Positions 10,690 through 12,206 of a DNA stretch of 12,206 nucleotides are shown piece after piece. Source of the stretch: Larix sibirica (Eukaryota > Streptophyta > Pinopsida > Pinales > Pinaceae); contig NWUY0300103150.1 of assembly GCA_004151065.3 (NCBI GenBank), positions 7,857-20,062 of the forward strand, given 5' to 3'. Below the pieces are notes generated by a model. It was given only the letters and a program-made list of their open reading frames with translations, ran no database searches and had not been told where the DNA came from. A program made the translations under genes and the position numbers. Position 1 is the stretch's first letter. Each line of letters starts with the position of its first letter.

Positions 10690-11246
10690 AAAGAAATACC
10701 CCACCTTCAAGGAGAATTTTAGAGCAGGCTAAAATATATTGGGTTTCAATTAAATCCAAATGAATATGGATCTCGATATTGCTATGAATTTATAGCAAGA
10801 TTGAGAATAGGGTTATTAAATGGTATATTGTGTGGATATCTTTAGGGGGCATATTAACAATGGTGAAAGTTGTATTGGAAGCCATCCAAGTCTATTGGTA
10901 GTCTCTTGCTTATATTCCCAAAGGAATTTTGCATAAGATTAAGAGAAGATTTACAGTATCTCATGGACTATAAGGCATGAAAAGGAGAAATGGTTTTGGT
11001 TAAATGGGAGAGGTTAGCAAGGCCAAAGAAGGAAGGGGGGTGGGGCCTCAACAACATATTTCACTCCTCCAAGGCTCTTTTGGCCAAGCTTTTATGGAAG
11101 ATAATTGCAAGTAGGCATGTCTATGAAGGCATGTCTTGTTCCAAAAATATATTCATCCACTGTCAATTTCGGATTGGAATAGGTCTCCTAATAAGTATCA
11201 TTCTAATTCATACATCATTTAGAAAGCATTGGTTCAAGTTTTATGA
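10690..11246 (+). pseudogene. LINE ORF2, thumb and connection region
   Basis: KYIGFQLNPNEYGSRYCYEF (10732-10791) matches the K-Y-L-G-[FV] segment after the polymerase palm in plant LINEs. Near 10861-10922 a shifted frame gives TMVKVVLEAIQVYW and a segment like L-x-x-I-P-K-G-I. A third stretch, WERLARPKKEGGWGLNNIFH (from about 11002), is the highly typical P-K-x-x-G-G-W-G-L motif. Frame changes at about 10840, 10925 and 10985 and several stops separate them. Confidence 0.8.
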
Positions 11247-11756
11247 TTGGTGTGGAAGCTTAACGATTGGAAGAGCATCAAACTAATATCGAACCCATGG
11301 ATATGTTGGGGAGACAATTTCAGGTTATCTGTGGATCTACAGGCTTCTATAAGATCCCTCAACCTATCATCATTAATATATTTAAAGGATGGAAAGGGTC
11401 CATTATTATGGGGTGGAGATTGGATGAGGTCTGAAGAGGAAGAGGAGGACAAATTAGTTTGGTTAAGTGACCCTGTTGGTGGTGTCTACATGGCCAGGCT
11501 TGGTTATGAGGTGATGGCTTCCTCATACCAAGACCATAATACCCTTTGGTGGTGGAAGAAGGTCCAGAAGATCAAGCTTCCATTAAAATGCAGGCTCTTT
11601 CTATGGATGGGTATTTCCCACAAAGTCCTTTCCTGGGACATCTTCATTAAATGCTCCTTTGAGGGTCTTAGTTGGTGTCCATTATGCATAGGTGCTTAAG
11701 AGATATTTTTTCGTATATTGGTTGGTTGTCATTTCTTGTTGAAAGTGTGGGATGCA
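11247..11756 (+). pseudogene. LINE ORF2, zf-RVT zinc-binding domain
   Basis: A single frame, broken by one TAA at 11697, gives ISNPWICWGDNFRLSVDLQ, then DKLVWLSDPVGGVYMARLGY, WWWKKVQKIKLPLKCRLFLW and HKVLSWDIFIKCSFEGLSWC followed by PLC. The D-x-L-x-W...G-x-Y-x-x-x-x-G-Y...W-x-W...P-x-K...F-x-W...C-x-x-C order defines the zf-RVT family at the C-terminus of plant LINE reverse transcriptases. After the stop the same frame continues to a Cys and a VWDA end; the usual zinc His appears to be replaced by Arg. The long open frame at 11247-11696 makes this the best preserved part of the LINE. Confidence 0.9.
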
Positions 11757-12206
11757 ACATCACCCTCATAGGAGGGACTGCATCTTAGATAGGCAAATCC
11801 TTAGAAGAAATTCTCAAATCATGGTAGGAGAACAAAACATTAAAGTAATTTGAAGCATTTCCTTTATTGGTCCATTAGGGCATTGGGAAAGCCAGGCATG
11901 GGATGTTATTTGAGGATGTGTTGACCACCCCTTATAGATTTTCTACATGATCCAATTTTCTTTTGAAAGCTATGGGAAGGAGATCAAAGTTGAGATCCTA
12001 AGGTAGACCATGCATCTTTAGATTGACATGTGCAAGACTTGGGGTTTCTTCATGTTCAACAAAATAAGTTATTTCCAAATAGGTTGAAGACCTCACACAA
12101 ATAGATCAAAGATTTGTACACCGATGTATTGCATGGTTAAAACCCTAAGAGAGGGAATAGTCCATAGCCCTATCCAACACAACCACTTGAGGCAATATAT
12201 TAATGC
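11757..12206 (+). pseudogene. LINE ORF2 tail with a faint RNase H start; window edge
   Basis: Between 11870 and 12057 weak similarity to the region after zf-RVT is seen in shifting frames: a G-x-W-x-x-x-x-W stretch near 11880, SFESYGKEIK near 11960-11989 and IDMCKTWGFFMFN at 12022-12060. Plant LINEs with a C-terminal RNase H have a W-G-F-F-D-G motif here, whose Asp is catalytic; Met occupies that place in this copy. No further RNase H motif is readable, and 12060-12206 shows nothing I can name. Confidence 0.4.

Larger units (their letters stand above)
6900..12206 (+). mobile_element. Old L1-type plant LINE (non-LTR retrotransposon), degenerate, running off the right edge
   Basis: The plus strand shows in order: DUF4283-like ORF1 with a CCHC knuckle, EEP endonuclease, linker, reverse transcriptase, thumb and connection, zf-RVT zinc-binding domain, and a faint RNase H start. 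This is the standard order for plant L1-clade LINEs, which copy themselves by target-primed reverse transcription. At least seven in-frame stops and several frameshifts interrupt the two ORFs, and key catalytic residues are replaced, so it cannot act by itself. The 5' boundary is uncertain (between about 6300 and 7150). No 3' poly(A) tail is seen before the window ends. Confidence 0.9.

Noticed and set aside
11504-11689. Minus-strand frames opposite the zf-RVT region
   Set aside because: They are antisense shadows of the well-supported plus-strand LINE frame.

Overview
The window looks like nuclear DNA of a seed plant, AT-rich and full of old retroelements. A plastid-type lysine-biosynthesis gene with spliceosomal introns lies on the minus strand between two decayed retrotransposons. 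The long repeat-bearing introns and the style of the LINE protein suggest a gymnosperm, possibly a conifer, but that is inference. No bacterial, CRISPR, tRNA or rRNA feature was seen, and I found no convincing undescribed biological system.

Layout. (1) 1-1960, plus strand: a 29-bp tandem repeat, a TA/TG/CG alternating tract, then a frameshifted remnant of a Ty3/gypsy LTR retrotransposon (Gag zinc knuckle and retropepsin domain), followed by an unrecognised open stretch. (2) 2323-5614, minus strand: the first three coding exons of a diaminopimelate decarboxylase gene (exon 1 5055-5614, exon 2 2577-2751, exon 3 2323-2472). They join in frame to 295 codons carrying the N-terminal part of the barrel domain and the PLP-binding lysine. 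Intron 1 (2303 nt) holds a diverged tandem duplication of about 300 bp. Intron 2 (104 nt) appears to use a GC rather than GT donor. The exons for the remaining roughly 190 residues are not in the window. (3) 5615-6300: 5' leader and presumed promoter, then an AT-rich spacer with a short tandem repeat and a 10-bp inverted repeat. (4) About 6900 to the right edge, plus strand: a heavily mutated plant L1-type LINE. Its parts come in the expected order: ORF1 (DUF4283-like, CCHC knuckle, basic tail), then ORF2 (EEP endonuclease, linker, reverse transcriptase, C-terminal zinc-binding domain, and a faint start of a plant-type RNase H).

The decarboxylase makes lysine from meso-diaminopimelate in plastids. 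Two substitutions at positions normally conserved (R237C, H288Q), the GC donor and the missing 3' half leave open whether this copy is a working gene with a long third intron or a decaying duplicate. The retroelements are clearly dead: stops and frameshifts interrupt them, and several catalytic residues are replaced.
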